A DNA stretch of 64,000 nt from Protonemura montana (lineage: Eukaryota; Arthropoda; Insecta; Plecoptera; Nemouridae), in assembly GCA_947568835.1 (NCBI GenBank), contig OX387604.1, forward strand, positions 124,001-188,000, read 5' to 3'. This document shows, in pieces, positions 1-20,690 of this stretch (positions within the stretch are counted from its first letter, which is position 1; every line of letters begins with the position of its first letter). Both the position numbers and the translations under genes were made by a program. Below the pieces are notes generated by a model. It searched no databases and had not been told where the DNA came from. It worked only from the letters and a program-made list of their open reading frames with translations.

Positions 1-2738
1 TTGCAGAAGAGCATGATCGATTGCATGGTTTGGAATGATTACAACTCTTGAATATCATTCTGTAATGTTGTAATGTTACTTTTAAATGCAGATAACCTCC
101 TGATGATGAAAATAATATATCTTTTATGCAGGTTACTCAGAGGAAAATGTTTGAAATGAATGGCAAGCACCAAGATACTGATTCGAATATCAATACAACC
201 AACATTTCCCACACAGTTGTTTCCAGAATTAGTCAAACAGATATGATTTCCTTGGCTTCATGTGAAAGCTGTCAGATGAATGAAGCACTCATGAAGAAAC
301 TAATCACGTGGATAGAAAATACTTGTCATGATATCGACAGAGAATCTTCAGTTACTGCCCAGAGGTACAATAAATACTTATTTACAAACATGTTATTACT
401 AGAGCCAAGATTTTATGGTGTTATGATTTCGTTAATTTCGTGGTAAGCTTTTTGGATTTCGGTGTTATGGCGGTGTTATGGAAAAAGTACAGAATTTCAT
501 GTCTATAGCAGATTTCGGACATAGGTGACGAAAAAAAGAAGAATAGTTAAACATAGTGTTTCTGTTCAATAAGTTCCTTTAAAATGTAGCTTATACCTTT
601 ATGTTTCATAAAATACACTGTTACGCCACAAGGAAACTACAAAACAAATAAGACACAAGAAACATTTATCCGTATCAGCTCCATGTTTTTATTATTATTG
701 ATGCAAAATTAAATTAATTTCAATTAGCTCCTATTTGTAACACTAATTTTCCAAAAAGAGTTTAAAACTAAAAAGTTTGTCAGTGAGGGGTTTGAGATTT
801 TTATGTCCATGATAATTTGAATTAGACCCACTGTCTGGTACTAACAACATACTTTGCAAGATTGTATTTTTTTCTCCCAGACAAGTCTGGTGTTTTAGAT
901 TCCACACATCAAAATATATCCATCACTCACAAAGAGTTGCTTTGTTTGATCCTCAAAAGTCAAAAATGTAATACACGCCATTGAAATTTGAAATCCCTGC
1001 TAATCTCTATGTAGACTGAATGCATGTGATGCTGGTGCTCACATGGCAAGGAGGGGAAGATTCAGCCAACCAATGGCAATAGTTTCCTACAGCAAACATT
1101 TTGCACCACTACTTCTACCCCCTAAGCCTAGGAATGTTGACAGCATTTGATGAGAAACAGACCTGACAACAAGACTGGGGGAAATAATCTGACAAATTCA
1201 TGGAATGTGTGTTTAGAGAGATAAAATAAACATTTAAAATTTTTTGAATGGAAATTAGTGGCTATTTCGCAAAATACACACATTTTAGTGAAATGGGTTA
1301 TTTTGTTTGTTTATTTATTTTCCGTGATATGTGGCTTGATAAAAATGAAAAAAGAACAGATTATCTGAAATTTAAGATACTTGGATGGGAAAAGGCTCAT
1401 TTCGCGATGATTTCGCGGGAAATGGTTGATTTCGGTGTTATGGATGATTTTTCGTGAATTTCGCGTTATGTCGCGATGAGCTTCTTACATATTTGAGATG
1501 GGAATTCAATGAATCGCACTCATTTGTAAGAAAAACAAGAGATAAGAACAATTCGCGATTTCGCGCATCACCATATAATCGTGGCTCTAGTTATTACCTA
1601 TAAGCAAAACCTTCTTGTGTTTTATGACTGCGCATATTATTTCAAATAAAAGTTCTGATTCCACACTTCAAGAAATAAAATTCCGATTCCTTTAATTCAA
1701 GAATGAGAATAAAGGTTCAGATTGGAAAACACAAAGTGTTTATTATTTGTAATTATTACTTCAACTCCAGCAACTGGTTCATATACTTACCTATTTCTAT
1801 TTTCATTTTGTTGCATTGACTTGTTTATATGTTTTACTGACTATGTTTATATCATCTATGTATGATCAACTCAAACAATTAACAACATTTTATTAGTGCC
1901 AAGTTAAATACTAATATCTTTGGGTAGCGCGTAAAGACCAACTACAATTCTACGACACTTTGCATTCGATATTTGAGGTAGTTTACAGTTAGAAAATACT
2001 TTAGCAAGAGCATACAAATTTGATTGTACCCCAATTAAAATGACAGTAATAATCACAGGAAGGTGGCGTCGAAGGAAATAATACAAACAACGCAGTGGCA
2101 TTGTATGGGAAGTTGGGCTGATGCCATCGTTGAAGATCTTACCAACCTCCAAGTCAACTACAAGGAGTTCAGTCTTCAAAACACTCAGCTGATCAAGTTG
2201 GTGAGAGCTACACAAAGCAAATTGGAGAAAAAAACCCAAGGAAACCAGGATTATATCAAGAAGCTAAAAATACAATGCAAAGATTCTAAAGTGAATCTGG
2301 AAGAAAAGCAAAATCAGCTCAGCCAAGTAAACATGAAGTGGCAGCTATTGTTCAGTGATAAAGAAGAAAGTTACAAAATATTAGAAATGGAATTGAAACT
2401 CACTGGTTTGTATAGATAATCGATTATTGTTGAATTACACTGAATCTGTCTGTAAAAGTACTTCTAAAAGTACTTCAATCCTACCTATCAGAATGTTGCA
2501 GCCCACACAAGTTAGTCTTCTATTTCTGCATTTAGATCAACTACTAGCAGAAAGTGTCTGCAAGGAAAAGTGCACACAAAATGCTCTTGAAGAAATGCAC
2601 CAGCAGCTGGAGGTGGTTTCTAATGATAGAAACACACAAGCCAATGAAATTGCAGGATTACATGTCAGACTTCTCCGGGAGCAACAGGATTACCAAACTA
2701 AATGTGCTGAGTTTCAGATGCAAGCTGCAGGTCTTCAG
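1..2738 (+). CDS. CCDC157: CCDC157-like coiled-coil protein, copy A (5' end outside window)
   Basis: Exons seen: 1-27 (end of exon 2, donor GTTTGG), 132-364, 2059-2405 and 2551-2738. Phases join cleanly (0; 2+1; 1+2). Exon 132-364 has a Cys-x-x-Cys patch (SCESCQ) before a helical stretch, like the DACAS region of vertebrate CCDC157. Exon 2059-2405 starts with a G-x-W-A motif (MGSWADA) followed by a Gln/Lys-rich coiled coil. Exon 2551-2738 is also coiled coil. I see no convincing 3' exon; a coding-like stretch at 2755-2860 is open but unassigned. The vertebrate protein is a poorly characterised, mostly coiled-coil protein. The name rests on remembered similarity, strongest in the exons that only copy B contains. 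Confidence 0.65.
399..1590. mobile_element. MITE-like element in CCDC157 intron (copy A)
   Basis: The ends are imperfect inverted repeats of about 22 bp: CTAGAGCCAAGATTTTATGG on the left, and the complement of the right end reads CTAGAGCCACGATTATATGG. Both sides are flanked by TTATTA (393-398 and 1591-1596), a 6-bp candidate target-site duplication; a 3-bp TTA duplication of Harbinger type is the alternative. Subterminal DNA is rich in TTTCGCG and GGTGTTATGG motifs. No transposase is seen, so it is non-autonomous. It occupies most of the 365-2058 intron. Confidence 0.6.
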
Positions 2739-3794
2739 GTAAAGTAATGTTCAACTGTCGGAAACTTATCGGAAAATATTGTTACTTTACAAGTGAAACA
2801 AAGAAGATCTCTAGAAATGCAAAGCTCTGTTATTGCAAGATCTTACCCATGACCAAGGCAATTTTCACAAAGCTTTGCTTCAAGGACCCATAACAAATAA
2901 CAAGTTGCATTGGCAAGTCCAAGCTCCCAAATGTCAAGAAAAGTTGCATAGCATTGTATTGCAAAGATGTAAATGAATAAAGTTAAGCAGTCTTTACACG
3001 TACATTACCTGAGTAATTAGATGGTCCCAGCTGATTGCAAACTCAAACGCATGGCCTCACTTGCAAGTATTCACAATTGCACAAAGCCAAACCTAAAACT
3101 CACTCAAAAACAGGAATGTACCTCGGTCAGTGAGGAACACGAGATATGACTTGAAAGTCAAACTCCATTTAAAACACAACGGTTAAATTCAACTCAAAAA
3201 TTGTCTTTCAATGTTAATAATAGGATAATGTATCAATGGAATGTCATGAGTTTTCACTCCATTTGCTTGTCTATTGCTACTGGCAAACATATCATCAAAT
3301 ATATCATTAAATATATCATTAGAGGTGTAATTTATGTGAAATACTTGTAAGAAGCTTGAAGCTGAAAGAAAGCGGGGAGGAAGACATCCCAACCACTGGC
3401 AACCACGCTGCTCGCTGGCATTCAAGTTCATGGTCGGATAAAACCCAGGCAAGCTCACTCCACTGCACACGTGAAAAGCAAACCCGGCAAACAACACTCG
3501 GTGCATTCCTCGTAAAACTCTCATGTTTTTATTAAATTAGCAATCCACTGTCTTATTTTGTAAACAACAATGTCAGACAAGTGAAACAAATTGAACAATA
3601 CATTATTAGTTTGTAGGTTTATGTACACTCTTGTCCTTCTCTAAATAATTCATTGATTTAACTCCTGATATCAGTCAAATATTATATACTTTTGGTAGAC
3701 AAAAGGAGATTGAAAGCAACAATTCATGAAATCTGGTTGAGAAATGTCTGCTAGGCAAACCAACAGCACGCCACGAGGCCAAGCCAGTACTTAC
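2739..3794. other. Convergent intergenic/3' region, no gene recognised
   Basis: AT-rich DNA between the last recognised CCDC157 exon and the next predicted exon. Short open stretches occur (about 2755-2860 and 2850-2975 on +; 3189-3524 on -), but none resembles a protein I know. A short direct repeat lies at 3291-3325. Confidence 0.4.
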
Positions 3795-3965
3795 GACTTT
3801 GCGGCAATTGTCCACTGAAAACTTCGGCGTTTCCACCGGGAACCGAGGGGTCTGGACCAGGACCAGGATCAGGATCAGGGGTTCTTTTGTCAGGAGCTTT
3901 GTTAGGGAAGACGCAGGACTTTCTGTTGCCAGCCCAAGCTAGCCTAATCTCTGTGTAGCTAATAT
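3795..3965 (-). CDS. Predicted unassigned exon with Asp/Pro/Gly repeat
   Basis: On the minus strand an acceptor (CACACTAG) precedes 171 open bases that end at a strong donor (GTAAGTACT). The translation includes a low-complexity PDPDPGPGPDP tract. It lies about 430 bp downstream of the SERCA stop on the same strand, so it could be an alternative SERCA 3' exon. Known alternative SERCA tails are hydrophobic and this one is not, so a separate gene or a chance ORF is equally possible. Identical copy at 62035-62205. Confidence 0.3.
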
Positions 3966-4394
3966 CTAGTGTGTGAATAAATAGAAAAGAGGTTAATGAA
4001 TGCACATTTTGCCCGGCAAATTACTAGTGGAAAGGTGAGTGAGTCTCCGCTTACGTTCCTGCACTACGTTTAATAATAAATACTCGCTACTAACATATTT
4101 TGTTTGTGTGTAATGAAGGTATACAAGTACGCTACTACGATTATCACCCAGTGGCGCCAACCCCCACGTTGCGGGAATCACTTTCGTGTAAAATTATTGT
4201 CAGGCGAGTAATATTGGGCCGAGGAATCCTCTGCCGGAACGTACTAACTGCTAAAAAAAGAACCGCTTCCTTTCTATATAAAAATAACACCTCGCATACA
4301 AAACAAAAGGCACTTCTCTAAGAATTTAAGTGAACTCCTAGAGTTTGTTGGGCTGGAGGTTAAGTAGGTGCTTGGTTGTGGGTATCCAGGGGGC

Positions 4395-13461
<9,067 letters not shown>

Positions 13462-13469
13462 CTGAAACA

Positions 13470-14085
13470 AAAGAAACAAGTGAATGAAGTACCAAGTGTA
13501 ATAAGAGTTTGTTCTGCTAGGGACCCTAGATTCAGTGTCTAGAAGGGGAGGGGCGTTTAGAAGGCTTCGTTCAACACGCGAGCTCAAGGCGTGTACAGAT
13601 ATCAGTCTACTGTCTGACGTCACCAGCTACTGTCTGACGTCACAGCGACCGAGTTAAGCGACAACGCCGTCATTCAACGTCGATGCACTCGGCGAGAGTC
13701 GGAAATAGCGGCGACTCAAGATCTTGCCTCGGTAAACCAGTTTCCGTTTGAAACAACGCACAAACATCAACCGAAATAGAAGTTAAATAGAAGCCAAAGA
13801 GAAGCCAAAGAGAAGCCTCTATTAAATCTGACAGCAGACAAAAAGCCATCAAATCATAACGGCCATCAAGAATCAACAGATCGATGCAATGTAATGGAAG
13901 CCAGCGAACATCTCTTTAGTCAGAGACAATGGAAGGATTGTTAGATTGTTTACTCTAAGCTTAAAAACTCTAAAGATACAGAACCACAGCATCTTGTAAG
14001 ATCAACCATTTCTAGCAGCACCAGCACCAGCCACGTGGAACAAAACCAAATATTGCTCGGGAAATATTGGTCAAAAGTCCCTCGT
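13470..14085. other. Non-coding region upstream of SERCA exon 2
   Basis: Should be the large first intron of SERCA. A 20-bp direct repeat with a CRE-like TGACGTCA core lies at 13606-13643. No exon 1 (about 39 codons ending ...KYGPN) was found here on the minus strand. Confidence 0.4.
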
Positions 14086-14086
14086 T

Positions 14087-14830
14087 TGGCAAGGCATGGC
14101 ATGGCATGGCAGGGCAAGGCAAGACATGGCATGGCATGGCATGGCATGACATGGCATGGCAGGGCAAGGCAAGACATGGCATGGCATGGCATGGCAAGGC
14201 AAGGCATGGCATGGCAAGGCATGGCATGGCATGGCATGGCATGGCAAGGCATGGCATGGCATGGCATGGCAAGGCATGGCATGGCAAGGCATGGCAAGGC
14301 ATGGCATGGTATGGCATGGCATGGCATGGCATGGCATGGCAAGGCAAGGCATGGCATGACATGGCATGCCATGGCATGGCAAGGCAAGGCATGACATGGC
14401 ATGGCATGGCATGGCATGGCAAGGCATGACATGGCAAGGCAAGGCATGACATGGCATGGCATGGCATGGCATGACATGGCAAGGCATGGCATGGCAAGGC
14501 ATGGCATGGCATGGCAAGGCATGGCATGGCATGGCATGGCAAGGCATGGCATGGCAAGGCAAGGCATGGCAAGGCATGGCATGGCAAGGCATGGCATGGC
14601 ATGGCAAGGCATGACATGGCAAGGCATGGCATCGCATGGCAAGGCATGGCAAGGCATGGCAAGGCATGGCAAGGCATGGCATGGCATGGCATGGCGAGGC
14701 AAGGCATGGCAAGGCATGGCATGGCATGGCATGGCAAGACATGGCATGGCATGGCATGGCATGGCATGGCAAGGCAAGGCATGGCATGGCATGGCATGGC
14801 ATGGCATGGCATGGCATGGCAAGGTATGGT
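14087..14830 (+). repeat. GGCAT/GGCAA pentamer microsatellite, ~745 bp
   Basis: Unbroken pentamer phase of ATGGC and AAGGC with rare GGTAT, GACAT, GCCAT and GCGAG units. A 5-bp period without stop codons makes long ORFs in all frames of both strands (MPCHA, MAWHG repeats). They are compositional artefacts. Confidence 0.95.
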
Positions 14831-15213
14831 ATATCTAATGGTATGGTATGACATGGTTCGTTATGGCATGTTATGGCATAGCAGGAAGCCTTGGTGTTGC
14901 GATAGCAAGATAAAGTATGATTGGAGTTTTAAATCACGTAGAACAAATACAAGGTGGATTAGCGCCAAGTCTTATCAATATTCCTGGCACACAGCGCCGA
15001 CATTAGTAACATCCCTCTTTGCCCCCTCAACAAACCATGATGATATATTTCCACTTTGTATTGCATCTTGAAATATTGAAACCTACCTGTCAAGAGTCAC
15101 TGCTGTAGGATGAGTTGAAGTTGACAGCTCAACTATACGTCCTTCCAGACTTCACTGCAAGCTAGAATCAAACAAACACAAAGTCAGAAGATGGTTGCAT
15201 TGGCCATGTGGCA
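14831..15213 (-). other. Non-coding region with one exon-like segment
   Basis: On the minus strand an acceptor (TAGCTTGCAG) and a donor (GACAGGTAGGT) bracket about 70 bp near 15090-15160 with no long open frame. It could be a 5' UTR exon of SERCA, but nothing else supports it. Confidence 0.2.
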
Positions 15214-15690
15214 GGGTCATTCCATGTGTAATCACTCACTTTTAATTAAATTTCACTTTGACCGACCCAGATTTTGATGAAAATTGGTATACTTGTTAAG
15301 TTTGTTGACTTAGGGGCTATTTTTTTTTTTTTTTTTTTTTGGTCCAACCGTTCGGATATTACAAGGGGGGGAAGTTGGGGTCATTTTGCCCCCCGGGCGT
15401 GTAGTGACCACCCTTTCTACGCAATATCTAGGGTTCTATGGGAGCTACAGAGCTGGGAAAAAAATCATCTGAAAGGTAATTTCATACCCTACCTGAATAT
15501 GGAAACAAAAATGACGATATGTTAATACGAATTTAATTGTGATTTTACACATCTGCATTTTCCAAAATGACCATATCGCTGATGAGTCATTTTTGATTTG
15601 CCTGATTTTTTTTCTATATATACAGAACATACATATGATCATGTGTTCCAAAAATCAAGATGGGTGTTTTACCACTTTCCAAGAAAAAAA
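15214..15690 (+). repeat. Left terminal inverted repeat of Sola-like element
   Basis: Complement of 18850-19324 with scattered differences, including an insertion-like TTTTAATTAAATTTC at 15240 and a homopolymer T-run length change. Both TIRs contain the same 68-codon open frame, simply because they are copies. Confidence 0.9.
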
Positions 15691-16135
15691 ATTTTTTCTA
15701 TAAAAAAGTGCCTTTTTGCCAGTAGAACAGCATTTTGATCACAATTATTGTGATCAGAGCACTGGCATATATTTTATATTAAAGTTGATTTTTGTTTGCA
15801 CAGTTGCATGTTCTTGAAATGTTATTCTCTACAATACAAATCGATTGTTTGCCATATTCCTGTAAATCATGGATCAAGTTGAAACAGTTCATAGAAGTCA
15901 AAAGTTTGTTCATTTCTTGTCTGGACTTGCATCTACAAGAATCTTAAAATGGTATTCCCTAGAATACAACTATAGATTGTTTGTCATGCTCCTGAATCAT
16001 GGATCAAGTTGTAACAGGTTACAAGTAAAAAGTTTGGTAATTTCTTGTCTGGACTAAAGCAATCAGTCTCTGGCCTCATGTTGATGAGGATAGAAGCTAA
16101 TTTGCTCTCAAGCACCTTTTATTTAGAGATTCATA

Positions 16136-18718
16136 ATGTGCTCAATTGGACTGTTCTTTGAAGAAGAATGTGGACCCATCGAAGATCTAGCGATTAAAAG
16201 CATTGAAAGTTTCAATAGTGACCAGCAGTTATCATTAGCTCTGCGTACTAAGTGTGATAATGTGAAGACCGTGTGTCATTTACATGAAAAGAAATTCCTT
16301 CGTCTGTATAGCTGTCACCACAAGTTATGCTGCGATCCGTTTCAGGCTCACTGTGGAATAGTGAAAGTTAATGGGTTAAGAGAAATTAATGCAGCATCCA
16401 GGACGAAATACTTGGAGATTGCCGACCTCATCCCTGGAAAGAAATTATGCTCAACTTGCCGTAAGCTGCTCTCGCTCAGGCTGAAGGAACTAACAACCGT
16501 TTCTGTTCTAACGCCAACTAAATCCACTGAACTTGACCTACCTTTCGTGGACATACCCTGTGAAGCAGATGCCGTGAATCAGTCTTTAGCTGCATTTGGT
16601 GTGTCACCTATTAATACCACCAAACTAAAGGGTAAATCTATGTTTTATTCGAAAAGAAAGTTCAGCGAAATAACACAAGGTGTAAAGAAGAGATTGGAAC
16701 TAGTATCTCCCAGTAATGAAGAAATCAGCAAAGAAGATTTGACATCTTCAGAGGAGTGCAAGGACAGCATCCGTGATGGGTCAGAGATAATAGCACAACT
16801 GAAAGAAAAGTTTAAGACGAGTACCAGAAGCGAGAAAATAACAATTTTATCTGTGCTTCCAAAAAGTTGGAGCATTAAGAGAATAATGCAAGAGTTCAAT
16901 GCATCTAACCATTTGGTACGTAAAACCAAACAACTAGTAAAGGCCCAAGGGATACTGCCATCTGCAAATCAAAAAGCAGGAAAAACTCTTTCCCCTGATT
17001 GCATTCAACTGATTGAAGAGTTTTATGAAAATGATGATGTAAGCCGTGTCATGCCGGGTAAAAAAGATTTTGTCTCGGTTAAAGTGGGTGACAATCGAGT
17101 TCACCGCCAGAAGAGACTAGTGTTAAGCAACTTAAGTGAAGTGTATCGCAGCTTCAAAGATAAATATCCTGACATCAAGGTTGGATTCTCGAAGTTTGCA
17201 GAGCTCAGACCCAAACATTGTGTTCTGGCAGGAGCAGCTGGGACACATTCTGTCTGTGTCTGTACGATACACCAAAACGTTAAGTTGATGGCTTTGGGAG
17301 CAAAGCTGCCTTTGCTTTCAGACGGTACCATCAAATCATACCAACACTGCCTTGCCAGCCTCATGTGCAACCCCCCGCTTCTCAACTGCTTTGTAGGAAA
17401 GTGTGGCAATTGTCCGGGAACCGATGAACTTCGTGAATGGCTAGAAATCTCATTCAGTGAAAATTTCATAGACTCTGTGACTTATAAACAGTGGCTGTCA
17501 ACAGACAGATGTACCCTAGAGACAATTACGAAACCTACAGATGAGTTTGTTGACTGTTTTATTGAAAAATGCATTTTATTAAGAAATCATGATTTTATTG
17601 CACGGCAGCAAGCGGCATTCATGCAGGAGAAGAAAGCCAACCTTAAACCAGGGGAAGTTTTAGTAGTGGGCGACTTCGCTGAGAATTATTCTTTTGTGCT
17701 CCAGGATGCTGCACAAGGTTACCATTGGAATAACAGCCAATGCACCCTTCACCCATTTGTGTGTTACTTTAAGCCTGAAGATCGAGACATACAACATTTA
17801 AGTTACGTTGTCATTTCTGACTCGCTAACTCATGACACCGTTACTGTGCACACTTTCCAAAAGCACCTGATAAGACACCTGAAACAAAACATTTCGGATG
17901 TATCCCATTTAATTTACTTTTCTGATGGAGCGGCAGCCCAATATAAGAATAAGAAGAATTTTTCCAACTTGTGCCATCATGAAGTTGACTTCGAACTAAC
18001 TGCTGAGTGGCATTTTTTTGCCACATCCCACGGTAAAGGACCATGCGATGGAGTTGGTGGGACTGTAAAACGAAATGCAGCACGGGCAAGTTTACAGAAA
18101 CCATATGCCGACCAAATAATGACGCCGATAGACTTTTACCGGTGGGCAACAGAAAATGTGTGGACTGTAAATTTTGTGTTTGTAGCCAATGAAGAGATTA
18201 CAGCAAATGGCATCAAACTTAAAGAACGATTCAAAGAATTAAAAACTATCGTAGGCACAAGAAGCTTTCATGCGTTCTACCCAAAATCGCTAACTTCCTT
18301 ACATGTGAAACACTTTTCTCTTTCTGAAGAAATCAACATTGTGAAGATTGTTGAGAAAAATGAAGAAGGAGAAGAAGAAGAAGAAGAAGAAGAGGAGGAA
18401 GCAACAGCAGCAGAAATACCCGAGTTTGAGTTCAAAGACGTGGGCAGTTTCATCACTGTAGCATACAACGAAGACTGGTGGCTAGCGTGTGTTCTTGAAA
18501 AATCATCACAGTCTCTTGAACTTCAAGTCAACTTTCTACACCCTCATGGACCAGCTCCATCATATTTTTATCCCAGTGTACAAGACAAACTAATTGTAGC
18601 TTTTGCTGATGTTTTAACACTGGCCGACCCCAACACGGCAACTGGTCGAACATACTTTTTGTCGGCTACAGACACCAACAGGGCAACAGCAGGGCTTATA
18701 AAATATGTACCTCAATAA
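16136..18718 (+). CDS. Transposase, Sola-like, 860 aa
   Basis: Single uninterrupted ORF with start at 16136 and TAA stop. The N-terminus (about 40-110) is Cys/His-rich (CHLH, CHHKLCC, CSTCRK), likely a zinc-binding DNA-recognition region. The middle third (240-300) has helix-turn-helix-like charged helices. The core resembles an RNase H-fold transposase: acidic residues at about D513 (VVGDFAENYSF), D597 (YFSDGAAAQYKN) and D638 (SHGKGPCDGVGG), an apparent DDD set. A poly-Glu run at about 741-758 precedes an 80-residue C-terminal domain with GSFITVAYNEDWWLACVLE. Family name from memory of related cnidarian/arthropod proteins; Sola2 is most likely. Intact coding suggests recent activity. Confidence 0.75.
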   Translation: MCSIGLFFEEECGPIEDLAIKSIESFNSDQQLSLALRTKCDNVKTVCHLHEKKFLRLYSCHHKLCCDPFQAHCGIVKVNGLREINAASRTKYLEIADLIPGKKLCSTCRKLLSLRLKELTTVSVLTPTKSTELDLPFVDIPCEADAVNQSLAAFGVSPINTTKLKGKSMFYSKRKFSEITQGVKKRLELVSPSNEEISKEDLTSSEECKDSIRDGSEIIAQLKEKFKTSTRSEKITILSVLPKSWSIKRIMQEFNASNHLVRKTKQLVKAQGILPSANQKAGKTLSPDCIQLIEEFYENDDVSRVMPGKKDFVSVKVGDNRVHRQKRLVLSNLSEVYRSFKDKYPDIKVGFSKFAELRPKHCVLAGAAGTHSVCVCTIHQNVKLMALGAKLPLLSDGTIKSYQHCLASLMCNPPLLNCFVGKCGNCPGTDELREWLEISFSENFIDSVTYKQWLSTDRCTLETITKPTDEFVDCFIEKCILLRNHDFIARQQAAFMQEKKANLKPGEVLVVGDFAENYSFVLQDAAQGYHWNNSQCTLHPFVCYFKPEDRDIQHLSYVVISDSLTHDTVTVHTFQKHLIRHLKQNISDVSHLIYFSDGAAAQYKNKKNFSNLCHHEVDFELTAEWHFFATSHGKGPCDGVGGTVKRNAARASLQKPYADQIMTPIDFYRWATENVWTVNFVFVANEEITANGIKLKERFKELKTIVGTRSFHAFYPKSLTSLHVKHFSLSEEINIVKIVEKNEEGEEEEEEEEEEATAAEIPEFEFKDVGSFITVAYNEDWWLACVLEKSSQSLELQVNFLHPHGPAPSYFYPSVQDKLIVAFADVLTLADPNTATGRTYFLSATDTNRATAGLIKYVPQ

Positions 18719-18849
18719 GGTAAACTACATCTCTCTTAAGATATGCAAATTTGTACTTCATAGTAGCTATGATTGTAAGTAATGATCATTTTCTTGAATG
18801 TTGTCTTAAATTCAGTTCATATTAATTTATATTATGAATGAATTTGCAG

Positions 18850-19324
18850 AAAACATTTTTTTTTCTTGGAAAGTAGTAGAACACCCATCTTGATTTTTGG
18901 AACACATGATCATATGTATGTTCTGTACATATAGAAAAAAAATCAGGCAAATCAAAAATGACTCATCAGCGATATGGTCATTTTGGAAAATGCAGATGTG
19001 TAAAATCACAATTAAATTCGTATTAACATATCGTCATTTTTGTTTCCATATTCAGGTAGGGTATGAAATTACCTTTCAGATGATTTTTTTCCCAGCTCTG
19101 TAGCTCCCATAGAACCCTAGATATTGCGTAGAAAGGGTGGTCACTACACGCGCGGGGGGCAAAATGACCCCAACTTCCCCCCCTTGTAATATCCGAACGG
19201 TTGGACCAAAAAAAAAAAAATTAAAAAATAGCCCCTAAGTCAACAAACTTAACAAGTATACCAATTTTCATCAAAATCTGGGTCGGTCAAAGTTTGAGGT
19301 GAGTGATTACACATGGAATGACCC
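18850..19324 (-). repeat. Right terminal inverted repeat of Sola-like element
   Basis: Mirror of 15214-15690. Its outer tip matches the third copy at 63715-64000 better than the left TIR does: both read CACCTCAAACTTTGACC and both have the GCGCGTG variant. Confidence 0.9.
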
Positions 19325-19649
19325 GGCACTGATCTTTAATGAGGTCTGTGAATGAGGGGATGATGAGGCTGCTTTTCAGACTCTGAGTAAAAGTACAGTG
19401 AATACAACAAAACTGGGAGCCGAGATAATCGCAGTGGTTATTTTTAGCACGCTATTTTTGCTATTTTTCCATAAAAGCGCAATGTTCTGAAAGTTTAGAA
19501 CCAAAAAGTTATTTTATTTGAGCAGGCATACTTCTAATTATTAGTAATACAATAGTTTTCTTGGATCTTGCATAGTATTTTCTTGTTTGACGCGTTTCGC
19601 TGACCAATAAATTCCGCTAAATTACTAAATTGGACCGCCTGAAGCAATA

Positions 19650-20270
19650 ATTTAATCTTACTTTCTCATTTTTCTAGCGATTCCAGCTCGATAAGAAGGG
19701 TTGTCCAAGTTATCTTCCATGTCCTCAAGCTGCCGCTTGCAGTTTCTTCTAGTCTGCCTTGCCTTGCGCTCCTTGCTAATCTTTCGTAGACCATAAACGA
19801 AACGTGTATTCACATCATACCAAAAAAGCTTAACCAGCAGCTGCAATTACTCTTTTCTCTGATGAATCGAAGGCAAACTCAGCTTTACAACGTTCACAAA
19901 AAGTTTCAGTTTTGATGCAAGACTATTATGCACACTGGTCACTGTAGAGATGCAGGATTTGTCGTGGCACTCGCGACAAGCAACGAAGCTCTGCAGAGCA
20001 ACCGTCAAAAGTTCCATGCTGATAATTTCGTTACCACTGTCTGGACTATTCTCACTGATTTCTGAATCTTCAAAGTGTCCTTCCAACTTTTGTCTTGCTG
20101 AACTTGAAAAAGGCGTTATTGAGCGCCTGGTACCAGGCGTATTTAACCCCACTTTTGCTTCTTTTTCACTACAACATCTTGAGGCTTAAAAACTGATTTT
20201 ATCTGAAAGCTTTGCTTCCGCTTCTTCGTTAAACGTAAACAACAAGGCATTATCAAAAATGGGATAAAAA
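19650..20270 (-). pseudogene. Remnant of a Mutator-like/unknown transposon protein
   Basis: Minus-strand open segments: 20250-20150 starting MPCCLRLTKKRKQSF, 20152-19847 containing FVACRECHDKSC...SLASKL, and 19846-19658 ending in a basic KSERKARQTRRNCKR-like tail. The C-x-x-C followed by a 'GLASKL'-like block recalls the N-terminus of animal Mutator-like transposase-domain proteins. The frames are interrupted between segments. Weak identification; another TE family is possible. Confidence 0.35.
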
Positions 20271-20499
20271 CAAAACCATATAAAACGATCGAAGAAAGCG
20301 CTCGAGTAAACTGAACTGATAAAACTCAAATCGGACTAGTGGATACTTAGCTCGCAAAATCTAAAACGCCATCTAAAGGCACCAACTCAACATAGCGCAA
20401 CGAGAAAAAGCCTACAAAACTCATAAGCTTTAGCCTTCAAAAATACGTGATGTACTGAACGAAACAGACATAACAATAAAAAAAATTGGTTTCCATTTA

Positions 20500-20690
20500 T
20501 TTGCGAGAAAATGAAGGGGGGGTTACTCCCTTGAAAGTTTCACAGATGATAGAGTACGTGATAAGCTTTCGATCCGTGATGGTCTAAATTTTTGGCCCAG
20601 CCTTGGACAAAAAAAGGCTAACTTTTACAACATTTTTGTTATCATTTATTAGCGAGAAAATGAAGGGGGGGTACTCCCTGTTTGACGTGT
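20500..20690 (-). repeat. Single copy of the 147-bp repeat family
   Basis: Inverted relative of the 147-bp tandem units at 32157-32560. It shares CATCACGGATCGAAAGC, the poly-C run and the TTTTCTCGCAAAT block. The adjoining 20630-20680 carries a second partial copy. Confidence 0.65.

Larger units (their letters stand above)
15214..19324 (+). mobile_element. Complete Sola-like DNA transposon (4111 bp)
   Basis: Starts GGGTCATTCCATGTGTAATC and ends with its complement. Terminal inverted repeats are about 475 bp (15214-15690 and 18850-19324) and are imperfect near the left tip. The 4-bp flanks are GGCA on both sides (15210-15213, 19325-19328), a target-site duplication. A second insertion at 63715 used TTAA. 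The internal ORF encodes one intact 860-aa protein. A 4-bp duplication with variable sequence plus this transposase fits Sola better than piggyBac/Kolobok, which require TTAA. Confidence 0.85.

Noticed and set aside
3189-3524. 111-codon minus ORF
   Set aside because: No splice, motif or compositional support; likely chance.
13950-14854. Very long ORFs of MPCHA/MAWHG repeats on both strands
   Set aside because: Pure consequence of a stop-free 5-bp repeat; open in all frames and no unique sequence.
15214-19324. piggyBac or Kolobok identity for the transposon
   Set aside because: One insertion is at TTAA but the complete copy has GGCA flanks, and the transposase lacks the motifs expected of piggyBac.
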